Source: Ryuthela nishihirai
Taxonomy: Eukaryota > Arthropoda > Arachnida > Araneae > Heptathelidae
Length of the DNA: 64,000 bases
Direction of reading: 5' to 3'
Assembly (NCBI GenBank): GCA_038380435.1
Contig: JAWZYU010000011.1
Span: forward strand, 88,388,501 to 88,452,500
The position numbers and the translations under genes are program-made. The notes beneath the pieces are model-generated. The model was not told the DNA's origin and searched no databases. It saw only the letters and a list, made by a program, of their open reading frames with translations. Shown piece by piece: positions 44,441 to 56,984 of this stretch (position 1 is the stretch's first letter; every line of letters starts with the position of its first letter).

Positions 44441-46615
44441 ACATACAGACATACGTACAAGACAGTGTGCTTTAGTGTAATGCGGTGCCCTGTGAACTAA
44501 AGAATCTTTCTCAAACCCAAACAGTATAACTTTCACATAGGTTCTGATATCAAAGATAATGTGCCTTCTTGCAGTGCAGCACCCCCCATGGGCTAAAAAT
44601 CTTTCTCAAACCCAATCGCAGCGTGTTTTTTCACAGATGTGTTCCATGGGCAGTGATCGTTATCTCTATAGATTTAAATGTGAAGCATAGAGTGTGTATC
44701 TCTTTGTATGAAATCGCTTATAATGAGACAATATTTCCTTTAAAAGTGTGCTGGAGATATTTGGAGGTGATTCAGCCACACATTTAGGGTATTTTAATGT
44801 TTTGAAAGCAATTCTGTCTTTCCCGGTGTGTATTTATCTAATTTTTTACAGTTGCTTTTTCAGCTATTGGAACTTATTTTGAAGTTATTCTGTCATGCGT
44901 CCACTGCATTTGAAGATATTTTGTCGTTCATTCATCAAATAATTTTAGCTCTTGACAAGAAAATGGGGTGAAATACATGAATGTAATAAAAAAAATTAAT
45001 GTATTGGATAGTGATTTTTCTAGATCCTAGTACAGTAATATTTCATGTGAGAGGATGTCGGGACCTTGGTAAGAAAACAACACAAACATTCATGTCTTAC
45101 TATGGATCTCAGACCTTGGCTTTGTTAGATCAGAAGTAACTAACCTGCTGTCTATGAGATAGATTAGAAATATTCTCATGCAGGAAAAATAACTAAACAA
45201 ATATGAAATCCCGTGTTAGATTGCAGTGAAACACCCTATCTTTGTCGAAAAACTTGTGTTTGCAGCGAAAAATAGCCATCTTCACCCACACTTATGCGCT
45301 TATTCATGCGGTGCCCTGTGAACTAAAGAATCCTTCTCAAACCGAAACAGTATAACTTTCATATAGGTTCTGATATCAAAGATAATGTGCTTTCCTGCAG
45401 TGCAGCACCCCCATGGGCTAAAAATCTTTCTCAAACCCTATCATAGCGTGTTTTTTCACAGATGTGTTCCATGGGTAGTGGTCGTTATCTCTATAGATTT
45501 AAATGTGAAGCATAGAGTGCGTGTCTCTTTGTATGAAATCTCCTAGTACAGTAATATTTCATGTGAGAGGATGTCGGGACCTTGGTAGGAAAACAACACA
45601 AACGTTCATGTCTTACTATGGATCTCAGACCTTGGCTTTGTTAGATCAGAAGTAACTAACCTGCTGTCTATGAGATAGATTAGAAATATTCTCATGCAGG
45701 AAAAATAACTAAACACATATGAAATCCCGTGTTAGATTGTAGTGAAACACCCTATCTTTGTCGAAAAACTTGTGTTTGCAGCGAAAAATAGCCATCTTCA
45801 CCCACACGTATGCGCTTATTCAAACGTAGCGAGGGGACCAGAAACTCTGAAAAGAGATAGCGGCTTGGGATAACCGACGAGAGAGCTTACATTACGTTTT
45901 ATTGGTGGTTGAAGTCAGAGAATGCAAAGTCAGGTCTAGCGGATCGATTCTGGGACTCAACTTTTCATGGAAATACTGAAAATATTGTTGTTTTCTTATA
46001 AACACTGAGTTTTCAGATTTTAAATTTCCAAACTTCTGTGGTTCTTTGCTGATGTTTTCTATATGGAAAGTAATTTGTGATATTCGTCCATCCGTGTGTA
46101 CGCAATGTAGTATAGAAATGTGTATTCTCATGCAGGAAAAATAACTAATAGTGAAAACAACTTGCGTTTGCAACGAAAAATAGCCAACTACACCCACACT
46201 TATGCGCTACGTACCAGGGAACTATAGAACCAGGAAATCTGAAAAGAGCGTGAGATAGCAGCTTGGAATAACCGTCGAATAGTCGTTTTTTTCTAACTTT
46301 CAGTATTTGCGTTGTAATTTTCTGTTTTGAAGCGATTTTTTACAACCATTCCACTACATTTTTATACTTTCTCTCTCGTCACAGTATGTTTTACAGTTAT
46401 TGTGCCTTCCACTTCCAAAGAATTGTGAAAATATTCACCTATCCACTGAAATGTGTGTGCATTTACAGATATTCCAACACTCTTTACATTTTAGTGATTC
46501 TCATTGAATTTACCAACCATTTCGTTGTTTTTCTAATTTTCGTTTATGCATGTAATTTGATTTAACGACCTAGTCACAGGGTGTATCATGGGTAAAGTAT
46601 TTCATCTCTTTTCAG

Positions 46616-46850
46616 GTTTGTATGCCAGTAAAGGAAACTTGCAATCAGTTTTTCATTCTAAATGCTCGTTGTCTGCATATCACCGAAATTCCTCCTCGTA
46701 TGCCTTCCAAAAAGGTACATTGTAGGTTATCAACTCTAGTATTTGTCATCTTCAGGTATGAAGGCAGGAGCTGCGTAAACATAGCAGGGGTCAGTATCTG
46801 CCACCAAACACATCAGCTAAGAGGAGCACGTCAGTGTACGCGATATTGGC
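46616..46850 (+). CDS. Candidate exon or ORF A, right arm (unknown protein)
   Basis: Mirror of 41380-41622. Acceptor TTTCATCTCTTTTCAG ends at 46,615, followed by an open frame starting VCMPVKETCNQFF. A GT donor-like site at 46,715 would give a 99-nt phase 0-0 exon, but the next acceptor is only about 40 bp away, so splicing there is doubtful. Confidence 0.25.
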
Positions 46851-47366
46851 GTAGGTTTTTGTGTCGAATGAATATTTTCATTACACGGGTATATTCTTCT
46901 ACCCCCTAGCGCTTCTCGGAGGAGCTAATGTGTGTCATCTCAATTTTAAGCGTTCTAATAAGATTATTTCATAACCTAAAGGACATCCATCTGCAAGGAA
47001 TGTATTAATTGCATTCCCTCTAATATGGAAAACAGCATTCTCCCTTTGAATTTCATAGAAACAAATTCTTAATGGAACAATAATGCTGCTTTTCATCGTC
47101 TGACAACAGTAGGAGATTTGCGTGCGCTTTAAATCTGAATGGTGTGATGTAGAGTGGAAACATCTCTTTCTCGTATCCAGATTGTTAAAGGGAAAATTAG
47201 ACCTGATGTGTTTTCTTCTAAATGTATATACTTGTTAAGGTGTTCAGTGTTTCCTATTGCAGGATACAAAGTGGCTAAAACAGACAAAACATTTTTTGTC
47301 GGAATTACATACATTAACAATAGCACGTTTTCATTAGTAATTCTCTAGGAGTAGGGATGTAACTAG

Positions 47367-47558
47367 GTCCCGCAAGAGGCCAATGTTCATTTCACTATGG
47401 AGTACAGTATCCACTATGTTCTCCTTCAAATGAGGTCTTGATCTTCTTGCACATTGAATCCGATTCTCTGTTTAGGGATGATGTAGGAAGACTTGTGACA
47501 CAGTTACTTCGGAAAAACGGGGTGCAGTGTTCGAAGGGGAGGCTTTTCGCCTTGCACT
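47367..47558 (+). CDS. Candidate exon C, right arm (unknown protein)
   Basis: 192 nt between acceptor GATGTAACTAG and donor GCACT|GTAAGG, phase 1 to phase 1. It translates to a block with SPSNEVLIFLHI and RDDVGRLVTQLLRKNG. An in-frame TAA lies immediately before the acceptor, so openness starts at the exon. The left arm carries the same exon with at least one substitution (HIE here, HIG there), so the two copies would make near-identical products. Confidence 0.4.
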
Positions 47559-48331
47559 GTAAGGTACCATTTAATAACTATTTTAAACTTTGTCCACTAA
47601 ATTATTTTTCTGATCGTAATACATGCAATTGAATTTCGTTGAAACATATTTCTTCCCGACACTGTACCATAATTGTGTATTCTTATGGAAGTTGAGTGAT
47701 TCAAGTCACTGGTTCATTTCTAACAATAGTTTTTCAAGTAAGCTGAAATCTGGAGATGTTTTAGCACGAAATCAGTTTGGGTTCTTCCCAGTATTTTCCC
47801 AGTGATACCCCATTATTTAATTAGTTTTTATTTTTAATGAAGGAAATCGTTTTACCAGTAGCAAATATTGTCGAGCGGATAGCAGGGCCAGAGTTGAGAT
47901 TTATCTCCGCAAAAATCCGCGCCCTGGCGATGACGCTTCAGCTATCGGCACTGAGGTAGCGCGTTCAAATACGGCGACGAAAGCCAATATTTTTTATTTA
48001 TTTTTTTTTTTTTTTAAATACAGGAGACGTACTAAATATAGTATTGACGTTGGATGACACCGATTAAATGCGCAAAAACTGATTTGGTTTAAAGAGGGGA
48101 GGGCTTAAAATATAGGTGGATCAATAGGTGGGTCTATGAAGAGGGGAGGGCTTAAAATATGAGTTAAACAGGGGAAAAACAAGAAAATTCGAGAAGGGGA
48201 CTTAAAATATAGGTCAACCATGGGGTCTATGAAGAGGACTTAAAATATGGTCGGTTGCGACATAGGGGTCAAAGTCCAATCTGAGAAGGCAATGTGGATT
48301 CTAGGAAACATCTATTTTTAAACCTTATCAG

Positions 48332-48540
48332 TGTCAAATGCAGACACAGTGAAGCGCTGGACATTTGACCTTTTGACCTTCCAGCTTATAAAGGATTGCA
48401 CCATATCGTGTGATGTGGCGAAAGTGTTGTTGCTACCCACGGATAAACGATCTGAAGGATGTCTACAGGAAACGTACGATTTCCGATATACTGATAACGG
48501 ACTTGGGAAAACTTTTAGCCTGTTGAACGTCTATTGCAAG
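48332..48540 (+). CDS. Candidate exon D, right arm (unknown protein)
   Basis: 209 nt after acceptor AACCTTATCAG, ending TTGCAAG|GTAGAT. The first two bases complete a codon with the single base left by exon C. The full translation is unbroken and identical in the two arms. No conserved domain is recognised. No further downstream exon could be assigned. Confidence 0.4.
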
Positions 48541-50640
48541 GTAGATCTTATATACAAGTCCTACGAATAATTTAAACCAAATTTTATTAATTTTTCTGTG
48601 AAACAGTTACTGTGTCATTCTTCTAGTAAAATACGTGGACCTTGGATCCGATGAGGCTTTTTCCCGAAATTAACGTGGAGGTACGCTAGCGATGGAATGA
48701 TTTTTTTTTTCCCGATTAAACTGATTTATTACGAGCGCTGGATGATTTTAATAAAGGTGAGTGAGAGTTTTTATTTACTAGGGGATCGATTAACGGGTTT
48801 GGAAAAAATAAATACCGAAGTAGTTTTAATAAAAGGGAATCGTTTAACAGTCCTGGTAAAATGAACACCGAAAGATTTTTAATAGAGGTAACTTTTAATA
48901 GAAAGGGTTTTAATTAATAAGAATACAACTTTGAGAGTTGATTTTCACAATTGAGACTTGTGTCATCCTTTACTGCGGAATTATTCTGAGACTTGTAATC
49001 CGAGGGAAGGAGGGGGCTTAAAATATAGGTAGGGTTTAAAATATAGGTCAACCAGGAGGGTCTGCAAAATCCAGGGTTTAAAATATAGGTGAGTCTGAAA
49101 TAAAGAAAAATCGAGACTATTCGAGAAGGAGAGCTTAAAATATAGGTGTGTCAACCAGGTAGTTTGCAAAATCGAGGTTTTAAAATAAAAGGTGAGTCTC
49201 AAATATAGGTCAACCATGTGGTTTGCAAAATCCATGACTTAAAATATAGGTAGGGCTTAAAATATAGGTCAACCAGGTGGTTTGCAAAATCGAGGTTTTA
49301 AAATAGAAGGTGAGTCTGAAATAAAGAAAAATCGAGACTATTCGAGAAGGGGGGCTTAAAATATAGCTCAACCATGGGGGTTTGCAAAATCGAGGTTTTA
49401 AAATAAAAGGTGAGTCTGAAATAAAGAAAAATCGAGACTATTCGAGAAGGAGGGCTTAAAATATAGCTCAACCAGGGGGTTTACAAAATCGAGGTTTTAA
49501 AATAAAAGGCGAGTCTGAAATAAAGAAAAATCGAAACTATTCGATCTGATAACGGACTTGGAAAACTTTTAGCCTGTTGAACGTCTATTGCAAGGTAGAT
49601 CTTATATACAAGTCCTACGAATAATTTAAACCAAATTTTATTAATTTTTCTGTGGAACAGTCACTGTGTCATTCTTCTAGTAAAATACGTGAACCTTGGA
49701 TCCGATGAGGCTTTTTCCCGAAATTAACGTGGAATGATTTTTTTTCCGATTAAACCCATGTAGAGTAAACCGATTTATTACGAGCGCTGGATGATTTTAA
49801 TAAAGGTGAGTGAGAGTTTTTATTTACTAGGGGATCGATTAACAGGATTGGAAAAAATGAATCCCAAAGAATTGAAATTTAATAAAAGGGAATCGTTTAG
49901 AAGTCCTGGCAAAATGAACACCAAAAGATTTTTAATAGAGGTAACTTTTAATAGAAAGGGTTTTAATTAATAAGAATACAACTTTGAGAGTTGATTTTTA
50001 CAATTGAGACTTGTGTCATCCTTTTCTGCGGAATTATTCTGAGACTTGAAATCCGTGGGAAGGAGGGAGCTTAAAATATAGGTCAACCAGGAGGGTCTGC
50101 AAAATCCAGGGCTTAAAATATATGTCAACCAGCAGGTATGCAAAATCCAGGGCTTAAAATATAGGTGGGTCAACCAGGGGGTTTGCAAAATCGAGGTTTT
50201 AAAATAAAAGGTTAGTCTGAAATAAAGAAAAATCGAGACTATTCGAGAAGGAGGACTTAAAATAGAGCTCAACCATGGGGGTTTGCAAAATCGAGGTTTT
50301 AAAATAAAAGGTGAGTCTGAAATAAAGAAAAATCGAGACTATTCGAGAAGGAGGACTTAAAATTAGAGTTAAAAACTAGATAGCACAAGGGTTTAAAAGG
50401 GGGGAGGAATTTTTAATTATGAATTATTAATACCACGACAGTTGCTACGCCAGGGTCAATTTCCTGTTGATTGCAACATAGGGGTCAAAGTTCAGAAGGC
50501 AACGTGGCCCAGCACAGGTCAATTTCCGGTCGATTGCCACATAGGGTGTCCAAGTCAAGAAGGCAACGTGGACGATTGCGACATAGGGGGGGAAAGCACT
50601 GTGCAAAGGGGAAACGGTATGGTGTGACTAAACTACTTAT

Positions 50641-51479
50641 GTACATACGGGAAAAATTAATTGCACTAGCCTTTGCTTCTAAATTGAAAGGTGAAGTTTC
50701 AGAAGTTTACAGTATAAGCACTAACTTTAATGAACATCATCTCTGTAATATGGAATTGTTTCAATCACGCCGGATCTAGGAGCCGCGCCCCCTCCCACAA
50801 ACACATTTCAGAGCGGGTATTAAAGGCAAAAAAAACTGTTAAACTTAACAAAATTTTGGAGATCTAAATGGAGGGAGAAACATTGTACTGTAAAGGAAAC
50901 CCAGTCTCTTGCCCATCTCCTTTATATTTTTTCCCAGCTCAACTGAATTTAGGACCCCCCCCCCCATTTGCTTTTTTTTAGTTTGTTTCTAAAACTAGCG
51001 CTGTTCATATTTATTTTCGCATTTTCCATATTAATGTGTTTCAAAAAGGTTTCTCATCCAATAAAAATATTCCAGTTAGTCTTATATTGTCAATACTTAA
51101 TAAAAGCTATTGTTTGATGTAAATATATAAGATAATATATTTATGAAAAAAATATTTATTCACTATCAAAATGTAACAATAGTCTAAATTAGATTCAGTG
51201 ATGGGAGATTTTTAACATCTTCAACCTAACAGATATATTTCACTTAGCAATTTACATTACAAATTCTGAAATATAATGCTTAGTAATATTCTATAGATGT
51301 AGATACATTACGACACAAAACGTTTACAAAAATATCAGATGCTTGAAAAAATAGTTGAAAAATATATGTGAAGATCATGTTTTTTTGTTTTTTTTCTAGA
51401 GCAGTATGTTCCTCCCAAGAGAAAATCACAGTCCAGTGTAAGAGTTTTCCATTACAAAATAATTTTTGGGTAATCACGT
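50641..51479. other. No recognised gene
   Basis: Contains a CCGGATCTAGGAGCCGCGCC segment near 50,770 and a C-run at about 50,957, resembling ends of the small inverted-repeat element at 57.8 kb. The remainder is AT-rich. Confidence 0.45.
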
Positions 51480-51835
51480 GGGTTGCTTTACCTCTGCGCG
51501 GAACTTTTTTTGCACACAATGGGCTAAATGGCCAGGTCACAAGGACTTGGAGAATATTGAGGGGAGGGGACCCACTGCACAGCTGTGGGAGACAGATGGT
51601 AGAATCCCGTCAATGCCATACATCTTGCTTGTCCTTTAACGTGCACAGCGTAATGTCTCACGTACACATGACCACGGATTAACATCCGATCTGGGGGGTG
51701 ACTGCCTTTCCAATCCCATCTCTGTCCTCTACTGACTGAAGGCAGGAAGTTTTGCACAGATCAATCTCAACGCTGGCCAAGCTGGGAACTGCAGATTACG
51801 AGCCAGCCGCACTACCGAATAAGCAACCCTCGCTC
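51480..51835 (-). repeat. SINE1 copy, nearly full length, diverged
   Basis: TTTACCTCTGCGCGGAAC and CACAATGGGCTAAATGGCCA at the tail; GGGAACTGCAGATTACGAGC at the degenerate head, where the B box is deleted. Confidence 0.85.
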
Positions 51836-53014
51836 CTTTGGAGCATAAAATTAAATATTTTTAACAAGTTTTAAATTCCTTAAAATTTAGTATTTGAAAT
51901 TTGTTTCTGACAATTATGATAGAATAAAATATTAGAATTGCTGTATGCTGACTGCAATAATAGTTTATAAAGTTAAATAAAATTGGCTGCTTTGCAACTT
52001 AAATTTCATTGTAATCCAGGAATATTTTTTTCTAATATGTGTATGATTTCCCTATTAAGCTCTTTTCAGCGTTCTATCAAAAATCATTATATAACAACTT
52101 TATATATATATGCAAAACTTATGAATGTTTGAAGTTAACTTTCAAAATCTTTGAAAAGAAGCTTGAATAGGGTGTAACTGTTAACTGATTTATAGAAAAC
52201 AGACGAAAATAAATTAACCATTTTCACTTAGCATTCGAAAAAATAGTGTAAAAAAATTAAAAAATGCAAAAAAGTTAAAAATTGGCAAAAAAGAAAGAGT
52301 AATAACGGGGCTTTTCTAAGCTCTCTTTAGGAAAGAAACTAACGCCAAATGAACTTTGTGGCCCGCATCACGCCTCCGGTCACATGATACATGGCGCCTT
52401 CAGTGGCTTGCATGGCGTTCTTCAGCTGCCCTGTCTACCTCTATTACTGGTCTCTGTCCTCATATATCCATATATATACGATCATCTCCTCATATAGAAT
52501 TTGCCCTCGAAACAATCGAATCAGCTTATGCCCCCAAGTTCTAGACGTTGTTCATAGATTTCTAAAAAACTTCGGTTGTTGAAGAGAATACCAAGCTCCA
52601 ATGTGGTGGTTAAAATTTTTTATATTGATTTTAGTGCCTAGAGGAAAAAAAGTTGGATGATCAAGAGGTCAAATAATGAGAGTCAGAAAGATAAATGATA
52701 GGGGTCTCGCCGCCAAAAACAACAACCGGTCCATAAGGTAAATCACGAGATTTAGAGACAATAGGTTTGGTTCAATGAATATGGGATTAAGCTGGTGATT
52801 ATTGCGGTGCAATAGATGACGGACCCGTTGCAGGCCCTTGAAGTCCTCCTCGAAATATATGCTCCAGCTTTGCGAATAAATGTATTTAAAATTTCCAAGT
52901 TAATAATGTTTTATATCTGGCTTTTATCTCGCTTTTGAAAATCGAGCTGTTGTTTCCACTTTGCCTTTTGTTCAGGATGCCAGATTATTTTTTACCCCTT
53001 AGATCTGAGAAACG
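51836..53014. other. No recognised gene
   Basis: AT-rich. Two overlapping plus-strand frames at 52.36-52.58 kb lack any recognisable domain or splice context. Confidence 0.45.
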
Positions 53015-53200
53015 ATTGGGTTCAGTCGATAGCGCGTAAACTAATGTTTTCAATTTCGTGAGATCTCTGCCAGCGTTGAAATTTATCTCTGCTATAATCC
53101 AGTCTGTCCTGAAATAAAATGGACACACCGACTGACTTCTAGTGGCAGCCATCCATCCGTGGGATGTTGAGACATGCTCTGTAGGCTATGAAAGGCTTAC
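53015..53200 (+). repeat. SINE1 remnant, strongly degenerate
   Basis: TTCAGTCGATAGCGCGTAAA (head), GCCAGCGTTGAAATTTATCT and CATCCATCCGTGGGATGTTG keep the SINE1 order in the plus orientation. Confidence 0.6.
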
Positions 53201-54470
53201 AACGTCAAAAGTAAAAGTGAAAAATGGAAAATCTAAGTAGATCAAGTTATTAGAAGCATTTTTCATTCCCAACGGATATGTCCTGTTTGAACTACGTCAT
53301 TTTCTTTTCACCTTTTTGAAATTTGCTCTCTTTTCTAACTATTAATCCCCCACCATTCCATCTTATAATAATACCTGTGTGAACTCCTAATTAATTTATG
53401 ATTTTCTTAGCAGATTCAGATCGCTAGTTATGAATTCCAGGGTAAGGCTTAAAAAGAAGCTTATGTTATAATCACCTTTATGAAACACAGAGTGATCAGC
53501 TGGTTATCCAACTGAAAAACGAAACTGAAATCGTATTGTTGCATTGAATCGAGTGAGGTACTATTTAAATACTGAATGTAATAATTTATTTCGCAATCAA
53601 TATATTATTAAACCTTTAAAATCTTCAAAACTCGTTATATACTCGTAAATATCTGCATAATATTTATTTCTTGGTGAAACTTTTTCATAGCATTTCAGGA
53701 TAAAATAATCGGTAGACAGAAGTGGGGGACGAAATTACGTATGAAAATTATTTAATATTATTTGGAAAAAATGCTGGAATTGGAAATTAGCTGATCAAAC
53801 CTGCTGATTGTTTATTTTAAGTGGTTTGGGACCAAGTGGTAATGTATAATAGTGCCAGACACCTCTTTACCACTCGTGTCAACCGTCGCTGTGAATAATG
53901 ATGCCAAGCGGCAGTCGGCTATGTAAGGAAACAATTATCCCATGAATATAGTAGCCATTGCAGAAAGTATAGTACCATAACAGTAAATGCTGACGAAGAA
54001 ATGTGCGGAAAGTTTAAAATCAGCTATATATTAATTTTTTTTTAATTTCATTGATTTCGTGTCAGTGGTTCCTTGTTCATCATTGCTGGTTATGCTTTCG
54101 ATTCCATGAATTCTTCTTTATTCTAATAAGTTCAAGCATTTTATTAGCCTTTTTACTATTACCTTAAAAAATCGTAAAATATAAATGAATTAAAATAAGA
54201 AATTGAAATATTAAATTCATAATTAGCGATCAATTTCCAATAAAAATCAAAGGAAAGAGCAGAAAATTGCTTCTCACAGATTTCAAATTTTTCTCCTCAA
54301 AGCTCTCTCTCAAAAAAAAAAAAACATTCATATTGTTATATAATACAAAGTTTTTCCTGAACTAGGAGAATGCATATCGCCTCTAGTGAACATGGGAATA
54401 CCGTTTTAATTCGAACTACTGGGTGATTGGGGAAGTGCAAACAGTTGTATCTGATTAGCACTTATGCAAT
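53201..54470. other. No recognised gene
   Basis: AT-rich sequence with no convincing exon or shared repeat. Confidence 0.45.
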
Positions 54471-54549
54471 ATAAAAAAGTATTTGTCTTTTATTCCATAA
54501 ATTTAGAAAGCGGCTTTTCTCAAACCCATCTGAGAAAAAGGGGCAGAAT

Positions 54550-55595
54550 ATTGCTGTCAGTAGAATATATCTTCACAATTCCATCGAAATTTCAATTTTC
54601 TACCATAAACAGATTGCTTGCAATATTGGTTAAAAGTTTCACTTTTGCAGTATTCAAGTATCTCAAACGATGTAAATTAAAATCACATAAAAATTTGAAA
54701 AACGCGACTTATAATATTTCATTAATATCAATCCAACTAAAAAAGAATTGTCCAAATATATCGTAAAACAAAACAGTTGAATTTCCCACCCCCTGGGTTC
54801 AAACATCATGACATTCACATTCTACCTTCAAAATATCTAGCATAAATTCATCGTTTGCAACATTTCTTGAAAAGTTTCAAATTTTCTCTGCCGTTAATGA
54901 AATAGTTTTAACGTTTGGTAAATTCTGAAAGTGCAAAAAAAAAAGAAAAATTTATTTATCTCTAAACGAGCAATTATTTCTTAAAGCGAATAAGTTGCAT
55001 TTTCCCACCCACCCTAGAGGTAAGGGGCCAAGAACCGATTGTTGACAATACTAATCTTATGTTCTTCACATTATAACATAAAAATTTGAAATTATTGTCA
55101 TAAATGCATCATTTGAATTTTTTTTATTTATTTTTGGAATTTTAAAAAGTTTCCACTGTTAGAGGGCCGAATTACATCTTTTGGGAGTTTCGGAAACTGC
55201 GGATCATAATACTTCATCGATATTTATCCAAAACAAAAATAAGTTTTAATTGTTTTCGACAAACAAACAATTATTTCTTCAAACAAAAAGTTGCATTTTC
55301 TCACCAACCTGGGGAATTTCTCTGTCAACTGACTTATGTCAATGCGAACCTCATAACCTACACATTATATCACCAAAATGTCAAATTTTTAACAAAAATA
55401 CATCGTTCTCAATATTTGATTGGAGATTTGAAAAATTTCCACTCTTTAGATACCGCAATTTCAAGGTTTGGGCCATTCCGAAAGTGCGACAGGCCTAAAT
55501 TTGCAAGTCCATTATTTAAAAGCTGTACAATGTTTCACGTAAATCTGCTGAAATCATGGGCAACGGTAAAAGTAACAGGGAATGTTGGTCTCCCT
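54550..55595. repeat. Dispersed ~290-bp repeat, tandem block
   Basis: Several diverged units. The CATCGTTTGCAACATTTC-type signature occurs near 54,851, 55,107 and 55,401 (spacings about 256 and 294 bp), with an older unit near 54,610. Units share AATTATTTCTT..AAA and GTTGCATTTTC blocks with the array at 3.15-3.73 kb. Confidence 0.65.
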
Positions 55596-56075
55596 GAAAA
55601 AAAAAAAAAGATATTTCATGAATAAATACATTCGCATTAATGAATATCGGCTCGACCAAAATATTCCGATCTTGAAACACTTTTGTGTTTTCTTGCCTTC
55701 ACCCTGAATCCATTTTTGTCCTGAACTCTGAAAATATTCTGTCGGGATTTCCGATAGATGTCATGTCAGACACAAAGCTATCTATAACACTTGCAATACT
55801 ATTAAATAAAAGCATGTTTAATTTGAATAAAAAAGTTTTGATAATAGAAAAATAGCCTACCTCCTAATTGGATTAAATTAACCATATTAAATTCTTCGGA
55901 TTCTTCAACGGATTGCATCAAGGGTAAAGCCATTCTTGTAAAATGAAATTTACTCTGCTTATCACTATACAACGTCTTCAATTTGACGAAACTGGGCTTC
56001 AATTTCCACACACACGAAAAAGTGCTAGTATGCTAACACGATAGGATCTCAAATCGCGGAGAGCTCGGAGAACCA

Positions 56076-56790
56076 CGAGTGTACAGATAAAATGCACAAA
56101 CGAATATGAGTAATTTGGGCAGAATTTTGGTTAAGTGGTGGTGCTTGTCAAGTCAATTAAATTTCTTATCTGTACTCTTTGTTATCGGATTAATCCGGAG
56201 GAGGGAGGGGGATTATCCATCACTGTAAATTTCCCCCTCGTTCGTTACCTTCGTTGCAGCAGTGACCTTGGAATTCAAACGGGGCAGTGTAGAACCCAAG
56301 TGACGTCATGATAGGAACACATGTTCTTGCACAGATGAATTGCAGAAAATAATATGAGTAATTAGAGAAGATTTTGGTTAGGCCTTTAAATTCAATTAAG
56401 TTTCTTATCTGTACCCTTTGTTAACGGATTAATCCGGAGGAGGGTTAATCCGTTAACATCGTAAACTCCGTAAGCTTTCCACTCCCATGGTGCAGCAGTA
56501 GCCTTGGAATTGAAGCTGGCCAGTGCTGCACCCAAGTGACGTCATAATGGTAACTTTTTCGTGCACAGGTAAAGTGCACAAAAGACTCAGTAATTGTGGT
56601 AGGGTAAGTAAATGAGCAATTTCGGTTAGGTAGTGCTGCGGTGCAACTGAGTTAAATTTATTTTCTCTACTCTTAGTTAACGAATTAATCCGGGGGAAAG
56701 GATCCATTATGATACGTTTTCCCTTCTTTGGTCCCTTGGGTGCAGCAATGGCTTTAGAGATGGTTTAATTAGTGACGTCATGATTGGAAC
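56076..56790. repeat. Three-copy ~240-bp tandem repeat with CRE-like and TAATCC motifs
   Basis: Each unit contains TGACGTCA, at 56301, 56537 and 56773, exactly 236 bp apart. Each also contains a palindrome CGGATTAATCCG (56186-56197, 56425-56436) or its variant CGAATTAATCCG (56681-56692). TGACGTCA is the canonical cAMP-response/ATF site, and GGATTA/TAATCC is the K50 homeodomain (Otx/Bicoid-type) core. Whether any protein binds here is not shown. No gene is recognised next to it. Confidence 0.8.
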
Positions 56791-56984
56791 ACCTGTTTTT
56801 GGCAGTGGTCAGTACAAGTGAGGTAGTACAAGTGAGGTCAGTACAAATGAGGTCATATGAGCCATGTAGATCAGCTGCTACCAGTTCCTACTAGAGATGT
56901 ATTCGGGTTCAATATATTTCGAGCCCTACCCATTTCGACAGATGTTGATTCCTAGCCCCACCCTCCCACTGTGGGGGTGAAGGA

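Larger units (their letters stand above)
44223..50639. repeat. Giant inverted repeat, right arm (~6.4 kb)
   Basis: Mirror of 37480-44022. It ends CTAAACTACTTA at 50,639, matching the left-arm start TAAGTAGTTTAG. It is followed by TG and TACATA (50642-50647), while the left arm is preceded by TACATA (37472-37477) and TG. It holds one fewer 100-bp unit than the left arm. Confidence 0.95.
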
